DNA of 64,000 bases from Laccaria trichodermophora (Eukaryota; Basidiomycota; Agaricomycetes; Agaricales; Hydnangiaceae), in the NCBI GenBank assembly GCA_018417955.1, contig JACTVC010000021.1:620001-684000 (forward strand), in the 5' to 3' direction. The notes beneath the pieces were generated by a model. That model saw only the letters and a list, made by a program, of their open reading frames with translations. It ran no database searches and had not been told where the DNA came from. A program made the translations under genes and the position numbers. Shown here piece after piece: positions 46,846 through 58,037 of this stretch (positions are counted from its first letter, which is position 1; every line of letters starts with the position of its first letter).

Positions 46846-49800
46846 ATGTCTACTCTGCCTGGCCATGATCATACATCCAGCTTCACTCCTTCCTTGGACG
46901 GCAGAGGGCGTGTAGAATCAGCATCTAAGGATGGAAAGTCAACGAAAAGGACGGGTCCTAACTACGGTGATAAGGAGCGACACGCTGCACGCGTGTAACT
47001 ACTACATTTGGGTATCCTTTCAACACGGCACAACATGCGCGACACATCTCCGAGATTTCACCAATCACTATCCATGTCGCCGACTCACATGCACATTCCG
47101 GACCGATGGGCGACATGCATACGTCATCGATCGCCAGATCTAGGTACGATATCCTTCACGCAAACCCAGCGACCTTTGATTATTTCGCCGACTTTTCATC
47201 GTTTTTGTTTTACTATATACCTTATGACCTTTCCTGCTCCTTTTATCTTCAAAATTTCAAATTCTCCCTTCTTGGTTGTTTCGATTTATTTACATTTTTT
47301 TTGCGTATAAAAACCATGTACTCTACTAGTAAAAGAACAAGTTCTCTTCACCACAGTTTACTTCTCATCTTTCTACTAAGAAATCGCCTTAGTTGTCGTT
47401 CTCGTTCTAAATTCGTCGCTCACATCGTCATTACGGCTATCGCCCTCAAAGCTCGTCACGCACATCGTTGGTGCGTTTTTATTTGCACGTTAAACTTCAA
47501 ATACGTGTCGGCGATCATACTCATACACCATCAACAACTGTTTCACGCGTCGTCGTCGCCAACGTCGCTCTCTCTCTCTCTCTCTATCAGTTTGTCGCTT
47601 TGACTATATTTTTGTAGGGTTCGTGTCGACGACATCTCTCTCTACTCAAGAAAGGCCAAGGGACCTCAACCGCACTTTCAGAAGCCATCCACTACAACGC
47701 TAACATCTTTCTCTTATTTTCTTATAGGAGGTTTAGGTGTACTTAGGATTTTTACTAAGTCTACTCCGTTGTAGGCGCATCATATTGGAGCCCACCGCGA
47801 GGGGTTCCTTTCTTCATCGTGCCTTTCGAAACCCGCAGAACAAATCTAGCTGACCTCCGATCAGAGTTGGTCCGCTCATTTCAAAATCCTGAAGACCTCA
47901 ACGACACCGAGCCCTTTCTCGAACTAGTACCCGAATCATTAGCACTCCACAACACTCTTCCCTCACCAATCTCACCATACTTTCAACTATCAGATTTACC
48001 CTCGCCATCGCCCCTCTCACCTCTCTCACCGCTCTCCACACAAAGCTCCCCTCTGCTTACTCTATCACCGACACTGCCTACAATGGGTGATGCACAACCA
48101 CTACCCTTAATGCCACTCAAAGGCGACCGTGGCGCACCGACCTTCAATCCAGAACGACCCTCTGAATTAAACCGATTCTTCAGGCAGCTCGAAGCTCTTT
48201 TTAATCGCTCAGGCATCAAGGAAAATGCTGACAAGAAAGACTATGCGATCTCCTATGTCGACGCTTCACTTGCAGACCTTTGGGAAGGAATTCCTGAATT
48301 TAGAAACCAAGATTCGACCTACGACAATTTTAAAACTGCTGTACTTGCCTGCTACACCAACAACGATCGCAGATACAATGTCTCAGACTTGGACATGCTA
48401 GTCGGTGAACGACAACGCATTGGAATCCACTCCCTGAATGAATTATCCAACTACCACCTTCGCTTCCAATCAATTACATCTTACCTCATCGACAAGAAAC
48501 TCATTGGGGAAGTCGAACAATTCAACGCTTTCGTCCGCAGTTTCTCCCCTTCTTTCTGGACAGATATTTCGCGCAGACTACAAGTCAAGCACCCAGACCA
48601 TTACCCTGATTTACCTTACAAGATCACCGACGTCTATGAAGCTGCTCGATTCGCGCTCCATGGCTTACCTACTGGGTCCAGCACCATTCCTATCCCATCC
48701 ATTCCAGTCAACCAGTCGATGCCCATAAACCCATCGCCATCTCAGCCAAGCGACTCATCCACTATAAAAGCAGAACAGTTGGGGTCCATACTCGCTGAAT
48801 TCACAAAGTCCATTGTCGAGGCGATCAAACAAGTCAATGTCCCTGCTCGCTCTTCTAATACCCAGCGAATGGTGGATTGCAGTATGTGCGGCGGACCTCA
48901 CTACATCCGCGACTGTGCTGTTGTCACAGAATATATTCATGCCGGAAAGTGCAAGTGAAACACTGAAGGAAAAATTGTTCTCCCCTCAGGATCATTTATC
49001 CCCAAGAATATTCAGGGCACCTTACTCCGCGAACGCTTTGACGAATGGCATCGCCAGAACCCTAATCAACTGGCAGCAGCAACTCTACTCCACTCCATTG
49101 TGTCACCAACCCCTGCATCGACCTCCCCCTCCCGACAAACCTATCAGCTCAGCACAGCAGACAGAATCGCCTCATTGGAGGCAGAAATATTCAACTTGAA
49201 GGCTAGAAAGCCTGGCTTCGTCCCTATTATCCAGACTCGAGCACAAAGGTCTCGTGGAACTAACGTCAACATCGAAGATGAACCTATCGCTCCCACTGAG
49301 CCAGTTGCCAACTCTGTAGAAATCCCTTCCCATCAGCCCTCACAACCACCCCAAGAACCAATGGGTCCTGAGCACCCATATTGAAATGCTCGGGATGCGA
49401 CTTACATTCCACCTCAAGATCGTGTTGTTGGTGCACCATCAAAATCAGCGCCACAGAAAAAGGCTGATCCGGCCTATCGTACCTTACCAGCGATCTATGA
49501 TCCATCGATCGCTACCGAGATCTACAATCGCGCACTCAATGCTTCCGTTACTCTTACACAACGTGAGCTTCTATCCTTAGCTCCCGAGTTCCGTGCGCAA
49601 CTCCGAGATTCGATCACTACTCGCCGACTCCCAAATAAGGATGCTAATCAACAAAATCTCCTCGACACTTTGGCTCCAGACTTTGAAACAGATATGCGCC
49701 CCCACCAATCCACATTTACCACCGTTCGTAGAGAAGCCCCTCCTACCGGTTCTACTGTCATTCCTGATGCGTTTGAATCATATATCCGATCCCTACGACC

Positions 49801-52800
49801 CGGCGAGTCACCTGATCCTGATCGACTGATTGTTGCCAAGGAGTCTTCAGCCCTTCGGGCAATTCTACCACTCATCGACAATGCCCAACGCATCGAATCT
49901 ATCCTTGATCCAGGCTGCCAGATAGTCGCAATGTCTGAGGAAGTCTGCCATGAGCTCTCAATAATCTATGACCCTTCAATTCGGCTAAACATGCAATCAG
50001 CCAACGGAACTGTTGACCAATCTCTAGGCTTAGTGCGCAATGTTCCTTTCCTTATCGGCGATCTCACCTTTTACATGCAAGTTCATGTCATCCGTGACCC
50101 AGCCTACGATATTCTAATGGGCCGGCCTTTTGATATACTCACCGAAAGTGTAGTCCGCAACTATGCCAATGAAGATCAGACTATCACCATACACGACCCC
50201 AATTCAAATAGGACTGCAACTGTGCCGACCATTCCACGTGGACCTCCTCGTTTTCGCTCGCGCCACTCCCACAGCTCGGGTTTTCACAGATTGAGGGACT
50301 AGCGTGCACCAATCACACAAAGCGCCTGGTTTCCTCACAGTTTGATTCTTCAAATTCCTTATCAAATCCCTTGTGTTCTCTTCCTCATCCAGCCTGTACT
50401 TTTAGCTTTGATTCCACTATTGATCCCCCTCTTACTACCCCTAGCGCCATGTTCTCCAACACTCTCATCTCGACAACGTCGCTCTCCAAACCTTTTCCCC
50501 AACCACTATCGCCGACAACTCCTCTTTCTGATCCAAGTGAACTGTCGACTTTTGCCACAAAGAAATATAAGCCTGTCGCTAAGAAGGTCCGCCCAGTTTA
50601 TACAGACCTCCCTGACAAGTTCCGCATTATCCGCGACATCAAAGGAGATCCCCTCGCTACACTCCCTTCTCTCAGTACTTCCCCTCCTCCTTTCTCCCCA
50701 TATGGTCGATACACCACTGAACGCAAAGAGATAATCGACAAGCAACACCTCCCTGGCTTTCTCCTTCCAGAAGAACGAAAACTTATGCATCACCTCATGT
50801 CACTTCACCAAGATGCTTTCGCTTGGGATGACTCTGAAAGAGGTCACTTCAGGGAAGACTTCTTCCCTCCCATTGAAATCCCCACAATTCCACACACACC
50901 TTGGGTTCTCCGCAATATTCCCATTCCACCTGGTCTATACAAAGAAGTCTGTGAACAAATTCAAAAGAAGATCGACGCCGGTGTCTTCGAGCCCTCCAAT
51001 TCATCCTATCGGTCACGCTGGTTTACTGTCACCAAGAAAGATGGAAAGTCTCTCCGACTCGTTCAGTCGCTTGAACCCCTCAATGCAGTCACTATTGCAC
51101 ATTCCGGAGTCCCCCCCTTCTCTGAGCAACTTGCAGAACAATTTGCCGGTCGCGCGTGCGGGGGAATGCTCGATTTATATGTCGGCTATGATGAGCGTGC
51201 CCTAGCAGAGTCATCGCGTGATCTCACAACATTTCAAACACCCTTTGGCGCCCAGCGACTTACAAAACTTCCTATGGGCTGGTGCAATTCAGTCCCCATC
51301 TTCCACGATGATGTCACTGAAATCCTTCGTCCTGAAATCCCTGACATCACAGTTCCTTATATCGACGACGTCCCTGCCAAGGGTCCAGCCTCACGATACA
51401 TCTTACCCAACGGTGATTGTGAGCAAATCCCCGAAAACCCTGGCATTCGGCGATTTGTGTGGGAACACTTCCAGAACCTCAATCGAATCATTCAGCGCAT
51501 GAAATACTGTGGCGGTACCTTCTCAGGCTTTAAAACCATACTTTGTGCTCCTGAAATTACTGTTCTTGGCCATAGATGCACATATGAAGGACGACTCCCT
51601 GACCCAGACCGTGTCGCTAAGATTGTTAACTGGGGCCCATGTCAAAACCTGTCTGATGTCCGCTCTTTCCTTGGCACCATGGGTACCTGCCGACTCTTTA
51701 TCAAGAATTTCGCCCACCGTGCACACGCCCTTGTAAAACTCACAAGAAAGGGTGAACCATTCGTCTTTGGTGCTGACCAAGTTGCTGCCCAGGAGGATCT
51801 CAAAACAGCAGTTCTCTCGTCGCCTGCACTTCGACCCATCAATTATGAATCGCCACAACCCGTTATCCTCTCCGTCGACACATCTTATATCGCAATTGGT
51901 CACATACTCAGTCAGTGTGATGAAACAAACCCACGACTTCGATATATCTCTAGATTCGGCTCCATTACTCTCAATGATCGTGAATCCGCGTTCTCCCAGG
52001 CAAAGCTCGAGATTTATGGCCTGTATCACTCTATCCGCGCTCTCAAACTCCATCTCATCGGTCTACGCAATCTCATAGTCGAGGTTGATGCCAAATATAT
52101 CAAAGGCATGCTGACACACCCCGACTTAGTTCCTTCTGCCAGTATTAATCGCTGGATCATATCGATTCTCACTTTCCACTTTCAGCTTGTTCATGTTCCC
52201 GGCGCATTCCATGGCCCCGATGGTCTTTCTCGTCGACAACCTCAACCTGGCGACAAATCAGAACCTGATGACGACTTCGACGACTGGATCGACCGACTTC
52301 ATGGCTTTATGCATTTTATCTGTCCCTATTTTCTTTGTAAGCTTCAACTTCCTCCAATCTCTATTTATATTGCAGAAGCCAACCAATCCGCATTCGACAC
52401 TGGCGATAACTCCCTCAGTGACAATGAAGATATTACTCAAGAACCAACCCCTGAAGACTCAGCAACATCATATTCCATCATTCCCCGATCCCCTCTTGCT
52501 CAAAAAGCAGATGATCGTTTATTCCTAGTCCGACAATGGCTTGATACCCTTCAGCGACCACCTGACATGTCCGACACCGACTACAACACCTTTGTCCGAT
52601 ATTGCACCGAGTTCTTTGTCTCCTCGGATAAACTCTGGCGAAAGAATCCCCAGGGAGAACACAAACTTGTCGTTCCCATGACTCGTCGACTTTTCATTAT
52701 TTCGTCTGCCCATGACGATGTTGGACACCATGGCTTCTTTGCGACAAATGCCCTCATCAATGAACGCTACTGGTGGCCATTTATGGCATCTGATATTGCC

Positions 52801-55800
52801 TGGTACGTCAAAACATGTCATCTCTGCCAAGTTCGTCGCACCCAGAATGTTCTTATTCCCCCGACCGTCGCTATTCCTGCCCCCCTCTTTGCAAAAATAT
52901 ATTGCGACACCATGCATCTCCCCTCTTCAGGCGGCTTCAAATACATCGTCCAAGGTCGCTGCAGTCTTATCCATTTTCCTGAATTTGAAATGCTCCGCAG
53001 GGAAACCGGTCGTGCTATCGCAGAATGGCTCCTCCGTTGCTTTATTTATCGCTGGGGCATGATCATCGAAATAGTCACAGACAACGGCACTCCTTTCATC
53101 AAAGCATGCGAGTATCTGGCAAAGCGATACCATATCAAGCACATCCGCATATCAGGCTACAACTCCAGAGCAAACGGCCTCATCGAACGACCCCACTTTG
53201 ACGTACGCCAAGCACTTTTCAAAGCCACAGACGGCGACCAATCAAAATGGCATACAGCTGCCTTCTCAATCTTCTGGGCAGATCGCATAACCGTGCGGCG
53301 ACGCATGGGCTGCTCCCCTTACTTTGCAGCGACAGGAACCCATCCCCTTCTTCCCTTCGATATCGCCGAATCAAACTATCTACTCCCACCCCCAGATACA
53401 GTTCTCTCAACAACAGACCTAATCGCCCGCCGTGCAGTCGCTCTCCAGAAGCGTTTCGCCCACCTCTCGCAACTTCATTCTAAAGTCTACAAAGCACGTA
53501 TCAAAGCCGCAGTTCGATTTGAAGCAGAACACACCAACACCATCAAAGACTACAATTTCTCACTCGGCGATCTAGTACTAATCCGACACACAGCGATTGA
53601 AAAGTCGCTCAGCCGCAAGATGCGCCCCCGATACTTAGGTCCTCTTATCGTCATTTCACGGAACCAAGGTGGTGCATATATTCTTGCAGAACTCAATGGT
53701 GCCATTTTTGACCGTCCCATCGCCGCCTTTCGTGTTATACCTTATTTCGCCCGACAAAAACTCGACCTGCCACCTCTTCAAGATCTCCTCGACATCTCCA
53801 GTGAACGACTGCAACAACTCCGTGATTCGACAACTTCAGACCCAGAAGGAGAACTCGATGACACTGTTCATGATACTGTTGACGGTGACTGAGGACAGTC
53901 AAGATTTCAGTAGGAAGGAGAGCCGCTCAGGACGGTTCCGCTCGCCGGTATTTTCTAAACATTTCACTATTATCACTTTTACCTCATATTCCTCTTTATT
54001 TTTTTATTTCTACTCAAGCCGCATAGCTTCAGCAGATTGCGCAATCCTTCGGGGTTACAGCTATGAAGGGATCTGAGCTGTAATCCTGACGTTTCTTTAT
54101 TTTACTGTGAAACTTAAACAAATTTATTTCCTCCACTCAAAAATGTGTATATTCAAGGCGACACAAGAAGTACAACGATCGGCGACAACAATTGATGACA
54201 CTCCCTTCACACACTAGGCCCAGCCAGGTTTGGGAAGTGCTCGTTGAAGAAGCGACTAAATTCGACGAGGTTCTGGTTAAACGCGAGGTTGATCGACGCT
54301 TGCTCCCCAAGCAGTGCCTGCAGCTCTTTGCCCACAGCATCCGAATCGCTAGCGCTGTCAACATCGAACAGATCTTCGGTGCTCTCCGATGCACGCCTTT
54401 TAGTAGCCCTCGCACTACCATCCCCAGTCGCCTTTCTCTTCTGCCCTTTCGACGCTCCCGCTCTCGCCTTCCCACTCCCTTTACCCTTTCTCACCTTCTC
54501 TACATCCGCCCTTAGATCGGGTTCCACGCCAGGCTCACGTTTGACGGTTACGAAGAACGAGCATGGTTTGCGGTCATGAATACATCTGGTGCATTTCTTG
54601 TATGGAGCCTTAGTGCTGTCGACGTCGGGTGGAGGGATTGCAAGGAAGCATGCCTTCAGCTTTGCATTAGGACCCTCTCCGAGGCATCGTTCACACTGTA
54701 AATCATTAAATCTATCAGATCGGCAACTCAGCGACAAAAGAACGGCGACGCACAGCTTCCGCGGACATCACATGCTGACCATCAACGAAAGCTGGACCGA
54801 CTTCCTGTACTCCCGTTTTTCGACGTGCTTTGGGCGTGGTCTCGACCTCAACAATCTCTACCCCTTCCTCATCTGCATCCGTGTCAATCCCATCAGCAGT
54901 CGTGCTCGCCTGTTCGACATCCTCCTTGAAGAGATCAAAGTCCAGGCCATCGAAAAGCCCAGCAGGCTCTGTAGGCGTTATGACAATCTTCTGTGTAGCC
55001 TCGTTCAACAGTGTCTCGATCCTCGCATAAGCCGCATCCGTAACGTATTGACGAGAACGAATCGCCAACAACCAGTTTGGGACCATATCCATTTCCCAGC
55101 GACACGGCGTATCGCCGGCACTATCGACAATCGTTGCCCAGTCCAACTATACCAGGGGTCAGCACCGGAAGGTTGCTGCAGGAAATGGTCATGGCATACC
55201 AGTAACTTGCTGAGCGACGACAGAAATCCCCTCAATTCCTTCGCAGTACCGAACCTATCGGGAGCAGCGTCGATAAGACCATCAAGGAGGCTCGTCTGCT
55301 CAAAGAACGACGGAACGCGCAGAGAATCCATGGGTGTCAAGAAGGAAAAAGCGAAGAACGATGTTTGCGCACAAAAACTACACAATGCTTTGAACACATG
55401 TTGATCCTGTCAATCAGAAGCTGTCAAACCCCTGCGCCAATGACTGAGGACAGTCAAGATTTCAGTAGGAAGGAGATGATAAGGAGCGACACGCTGCACG
55501 CGTGTAACTACTACATTTGGGTATCCTTTCAACACGGCACAACATGCACGACACATCTCCGAGATTTCACCAATCACTATCCATGTCGCCGACTCACATG
55601 CACATTCCGGACCGATGGGCGACATGCATACGTCATCGATCGCCAGATCTAGGTACGATATCCTTCACGCAAACCCAGCGACCTTTGATTATTTCGCCGA
55701 CTTTTCATCGTTTTTGTTTTACTATATACCTTATGACCTTTCCTGCTCCTTTTATCTTCAAAATTTCAAATTCTCCCTTCTTGGTTGTTTCGATTTATTT

Positions 55801-57632
55801 ACATTTTTTTTGCGTATAAAAACCATGTACTCTACTAGTAAAAGAACAAGTTCTCTTCACCACAGTTTACTTCTCATCTTTCTACTAAGAAATCGCCTTA
55901 GTTGTCGTTCTCATTCTAAATTCGTCGCTCACATCGTCATTACGGCTATCGCCCTCAAAGCTCGTCACGCACATCGTTGGTGCGTTTTTATTTGCACGTT
56001 AAACTTCAAATACGTGTCGGCGATCATACTCATACACCATCAACAACTGTTTCACGCGTCGTCGTCGCCAACGTCGCTCTCTCTCTCTCTCTCTATCAGT
56101 TTGTCGCTTTGACTATATTTTTGTAGGGTTCGTGTCGACGACATCTCTCTCTACTCAAGAAAGGCCAAGGGACCTCAACCGCACTTTCAGAAGCCATCCA
56201 CTACAACGCTAACATCTTTCTCTTATTTTCTTATAGGAGGTTTAGGTGTACTTAGGATTTTTACTAAGTCTACTCCGTTGTAGGCGCATCAACGGTGCGT
56301 CCTATTCCGAAAACTTGACGCCCGGTTTCAATGGCCTGATTTACTAATGCAGTATACTACCGTCTATACACCAAACTAGGCGCCTTCGAATCAAATCACC
56401 CCCTCTACCACAACGACCGTTTCATTGGCCGCATTCCATCGAAATCTTTCGCCCCTCCGCATACAGTGGCGTCTATCAAGCGGTCCCTGTGCAAGCTTGA
56501 GGGCCTCTCCGAGCCCGACAAGGCGCTTGTATTCACACCATTCTCAAGCTCAGCACCGAAAGAAAACTCTGCGCGCCTTTTTTTGTCCGCTCCTTCCGGG
56601 CCAGGCTTGTCCGAACAAGATCCGATCGCGTTGGTTGTCGAGTCGGAGAGGAGGTCCGAGGAGGTCTCGCAGTCGGAGAAGCTCCCTGAACGCACTGATG
56701 ATACCGATATCCACTACGGCAAGTCCTGTCGATCTCTCCTAAAGAAATATTACACTCATCAGCTTTGCAGTGTACTATCGCATTTACTTAACAGAGGGAA
56801 AAGGTGATGAAAGAGCAAAGACGTCATTTGACGAGAGTGATATTTCGTTAGGGCGCATCAACACCCTCTTCATCGCTCCCCCTCATACCGCTGGGTCCCT
56901 GAAAGCACATATCGCAAAAGTTGAAGGTCTTGTTACGCTGGGTCATGCACACTACAAAGATATGGAACTCTTCCAGGACACAAATAGTGATGCTGCCATG
57001 AATGACACTGATGTCATATCTTTCCAAGATCATGCTTATCCGGGTAGCGATGAAAGCGATCACGTAGCCCTTGTCAATGCAACCACCAATACAGCTGCAG
57101 ACCAAAAGGCTCAACCTCCACCAGGTAAAGTTGTTGGTGAATATCCACTAGACGCTGCGGCAACAAACCGTGTTTTTTCGGCTGGACCAGATTCAAAATC
57201 CACGAAACGTGCTCGGTTAACTAAGACGTTCGGTGAGTAACAGATCCTGAGACAATCTGTTTCTCATGCTATAATCCCACCGCAGACTACGGAGCAGGTG
57301 ATCCCACCTGGCTATCAAGCAAGAAAGATGAGATCGTTCACACGGATGGAGTCATTGTCTCCAAGAGGCACCCCGCCACTGGCAGCAGCCGTATTTCTTT
57401 CCTTGTCTGCTTTGTCACCTGTTTGTTGACGCTTTGTCGGAACAGAGGTTTATTCAGGATACATGGTGATTAATTCCAAGGGTGAAAAAGGCTGTGAGTC
57501 TCCAATTAATCTCCAATTTGCCTTTGAGGTGATCATTGATTTTCCTCGGCAGTCGTGTGGAAGGGTGAGTGGTCCCCTCCCGCTGTCGGTGTATTTGATA
57601 TCAATTGTTTTTCTAGAATGTATTGCTTTTGA
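46846..57632 (+). CDS. YYR-repeat protein copy D (393 aa), intact, with GypC in intron 1
   Basis: Model join(46846..46966,56353..56718,56771..57232,57286..57390,57446..57493,57553..57632), all phases consistent. Residues 1-40 are a Ser/Thr/Lys-rich leader. Unit 1 (about 41-162) begins YYRLYTKLG and has FIGRIPSKSFAPPHTVASIK and DPIALVVES. Unit 2 (about 163-316) begins YYRIYLTEG and has SLGRINTLFIAPPHTAGSLK and HVALVNATT. The tail has WLSSKKDEIVHTDGVIVS and YSGYMVINSKGEKG. Both units follow a phase-1 intron, suggesting exon duplication. Intron 2 (56719-56770) begins GCAAGT. It is the only copy without coding lesions, but intron 1 is about 9.4 kb because GypC inserted at its donor. Function unknown. 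Confidence 0.65.
46968..47782 (+). repeat. GypC 5' LTR
   Basis: 815 bp. Contains a TATAAAAACC at about 47306 and a (CT)n run at 47568-47585, which are plausible promoter and leader features. Starts TG, ends CA. Confidence 0.95.
47783..47803 (+). other. GypC primer-binding site candidate
   Basis: TATTGGAGCCCACCGCGAGG directly follows the 5' LTR. TGG three bases in is suited to pair with a tRNA CCA end. tRNA identity not determined. Confidence 0.5.
48083..50302 (+). CDS. GypC Gag-protease (two in-frame TGA)
   Basis: First in-frame ATG at 48083 (MGDAQPLPLMPLKGDRGAPT); the frame is open back to about 47819 without an ATG. The capsid region includes LNRFFRQLEALFNRSG and LNELSNYHLRFQSITSYL. The zinc knuckle is CSMCGGPHYIRDC (CX2CX3HX4C). 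The protease has the active-site text ILDPGCQIVAMS and YDILMGRPFDIL. A DPG instead of DSG/DTG is, as I recall, usual in this basidiomycete lineage. Two stops, TGA at 48956-48958 (after the knuckle) and 49382-49384, fall in CGA positions. The frame then runs to TAG at 50300-50302, 15 nt beyond the slippery site. Confidence 0.85.
50278..50284 (+). promoter_or_regulatory. -1 frameshift slippery heptamer G GGT TTT (gag-PR/pol)
   Basis: Zero-frame codons are TCG GGT TTT CAC. A -1 slip reads GGG TTT TCA CAG ATT GAG and continues open into the pol frame, which has no ATG of its own until about 50448. Same heptamer and phase as in GypB. Confidence 0.75.
50284..53892 (+). CDS. GypC RT-RNaseH-integrase polyprotein, intact
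   Basis: One open frame of about 1200 codons entered by -1 frameshifting. RT has LRLVQSLEPLNAVTI, FGAQRLTKLPMGWCNS and the catalytic PYIDDVPAKGP (near 51356). RNase H has VILSVDTSYIAIGHIL and VDAKYIKGML. Integrase has H-H-C-C (AHDDVGHHGF...CHLCQ), then the D-D-E residues in YCDTMHLP, VTDNGTPF and NGLIERPH. The C-terminal end (LGDLVLIRH, RYLGPLIVIS) is the GPY/F-like module without a chromodomain. No stop or frameshift lesion, so the element may still make enzyme apart from its two gag TGAs. Confidence 0.92.
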   Translation, partial: SQIEGLACTNHTKRLVSSQFDSSNSLSNPLCSLPHPACTFSFDSTIDPPLTTPSAMFSNTLISTTSLSKPFPQPLSPTTPLSDPSELSTFATKKYKPVAKKVRPVYTDLPDKFRIIRDIKGDPLATLPSLSTSPPPFSPYGRYTTERKEIIDKQHLPGFLLPEERKLMHHLMSLHQDAFAWDDSERGHFREDFFPPIEIPTIPHTPWVLRNIPIPPGLYKEVCEQIQKKIDAGVFEPSNSSYRSRWFTVTKKDGKSLRLVQSLEPLNAVTIAHSGVPPFSEQLAEQFAGRACGGMLDLYVGYDERALAESSRDLTTFQTPFGAQRLTKLPMGWCNSVPIFHDDVTEILRPEIPDITVPYIDDVPAKGPASRYILPNGDCEQIPENPGIRRFVWEHFQNLNRIIQRMKYCGGTFSGFKTILCAPEITVLGHRCTYEGRLPDPDRVAKIVNWGPCQNLSDVRSFLGTMGTCRLFIKNFAHRAHALVKLTRKGEPFVFGADQVAAQEDLKTAVLSSPALRPINYESPQPVILSVDTSYIAIGHILSQCDETNPRLRYISRFGSITLNDRESAFSQAKLEIYGLYHSIRALKLHLIGLRNLIVEVDAKYIKGMLTHPDLVPSASINRWIISILTFHFQLVHVPGAFHGPDGLSRRQPQPGDKSEPDDDFDDWIDRLHGFMHFICPYFLCKLQLPPISIYIAEANQSAFDTGDNSLSDNEDITQEPTPEDSATSYSIIPRSPLAQKADDRLFLVRQWLDTLQRPPDMSDTDYNTFVRYCTEFFVSSDKLWRKNPQGEHKLVVPMTRRLFIISSAHDDVGHHGFFATNALINERYWWPFMASDIAWYVKTCHLCQVRRTQNVLIPPTVAIPAPLFAKIYCDTMHLPSSGGFKYIVQGRCSLIHFPEFEMLRRETGRAIAEWLLRCFIYRWGMIIEIVTDNGTPFIKACEYLAKRYHIKHIRISGYNSRANGLIERPHFDVRQALFKATDGDQSKWHTAAFSIFWADRITVRRRMGCSPYFAATGTHPLLPFDIAESNYLLPPPDTVLSTTDLIARRAVALQKRFAHLSQLHSKVYKARIKAAVRFEAEHTNTIKDYNFSLGDLVLIRHTAIEKSLSRKMRPRYLGPLIVISRNQGGAYILAELNGAIFDRPIAAFRVIPYFARQKLDLPPLQDLLDISSERLQQLRDSTTSDPEGELDDTVHDTVDGD
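53886..53921 (+). repeat. 36-bp direct repeat, upstream copy of the PPT region
   Basis: TGACTGAGGACAGTCAAGAT and on to GGAAGGAGA. It overlaps the pol stop (53890-53892). An identical copy lies at 55441-55476, immediately before the 3' LTR. The pair brackets the antisense gene segment. Confidence 0.9.
54207..55331 (-). CDS. antisense spliced gene inside GypC: Cys-rich zinc-cluster-like protein (about 337 aa)
   Basis: Model complement(join(54207..54695,54754..55146,55200..55331)); both introns (55147-55199 GTATGC...AG, 54696-54753 GTGCGT...ACAG) are phase 0 and 53-58 bp. Residues 1-44 start MDSLRVPSFFEQTSLL. The middle has DWATIVDSAGDTPCRWEMDM and an acidic stretch. The last exon begins CERCLGEGPNAKLKAC and continues to KKCTRCIHDRKPCSFF, which pairs six Cys like fungal zinc-cluster DNA-binding proteins. 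A basic KGSGKARAGASKGQKRKA tract and a C-terminal helix (LGEQASINLAFNQNLVEFSR) follow. It runs against the retrotransposon and has introns, so it must be transcribed separately. Role unknown; regulation of the element is a guess. Confidence 0.65.
55441..55476 (+). other. GypC polypurine tract region (downstream copy of the 36-bp repeat)
   Basis: The end of the repeat, CAGTAGGAAGGAGA (55463-55476), abuts the 3' LTR start TGATAAGG and is the probable polypurine tract. The sister copy is at 53886-53921. Confidence 0.8.
55477..56291 (+). repeat. GypC 3' LTR
   Basis: 815 bp, two visible differences from the 5' LTR, both CG to CA. Followed by TSD ACGG and intron 1 of YYR copy D. Confidence 0.95.
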
Positions 57633-58037
57633 TTGATTGGTGAACATTATTGGAGAGTGTGTATAATGATGTTTTCGGAATAGACAGGACTTACAATCAG
57701 GCTCAGAAGAGGTCGACGTACCGGTATAGATCTGTTCATACTAGCCTCACTGATCATGAGAAACGGCATCGCGCAACTTGCAATGCCGACGATTGAAGCT
57801 TTCAAAAGTTCAGTCATGCTCGAATATTGAATATTCAAGCGATATACATAAGGTATAGGTAAGTAACTAGATCGGAGATGATAATATACATGAACAAAAC
57901 CCAAAAATCTCACATACACGCGCGTTCATTTACCCATTCAATTCCTCTGTCAGTCGAAAAGAAATCGTAAAAAAGTCGTAAGGATCATAAGAGTCATATA
58001 CCTAACCAACACTCCGAGTCCTGCTCCTCCTCTTCAA

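Larger units (their letters stand above)
46968..56291 (+). mobile_element. GypC: young Ty3/gypsy retrotransposon (9324 bp)
   Basis: Two 815-bp LTRs (TGATAAGG...GCGCATCA) and a 4-bp TSD ACGG (46964-46967 and 56292-56295). The LTRs differ at two CpG sites that I can see (GCGCGAC/GCACGAC and CTCGTTC/CTCATTC), so insertion is recent. The internal order is gag-PR, then RT-RH-IN without a chromodomain, then an antisense spliced gene between two copies of the polypurine-tract region. It sits in intron 1 of YYR copy D. Confidence 0.95.
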
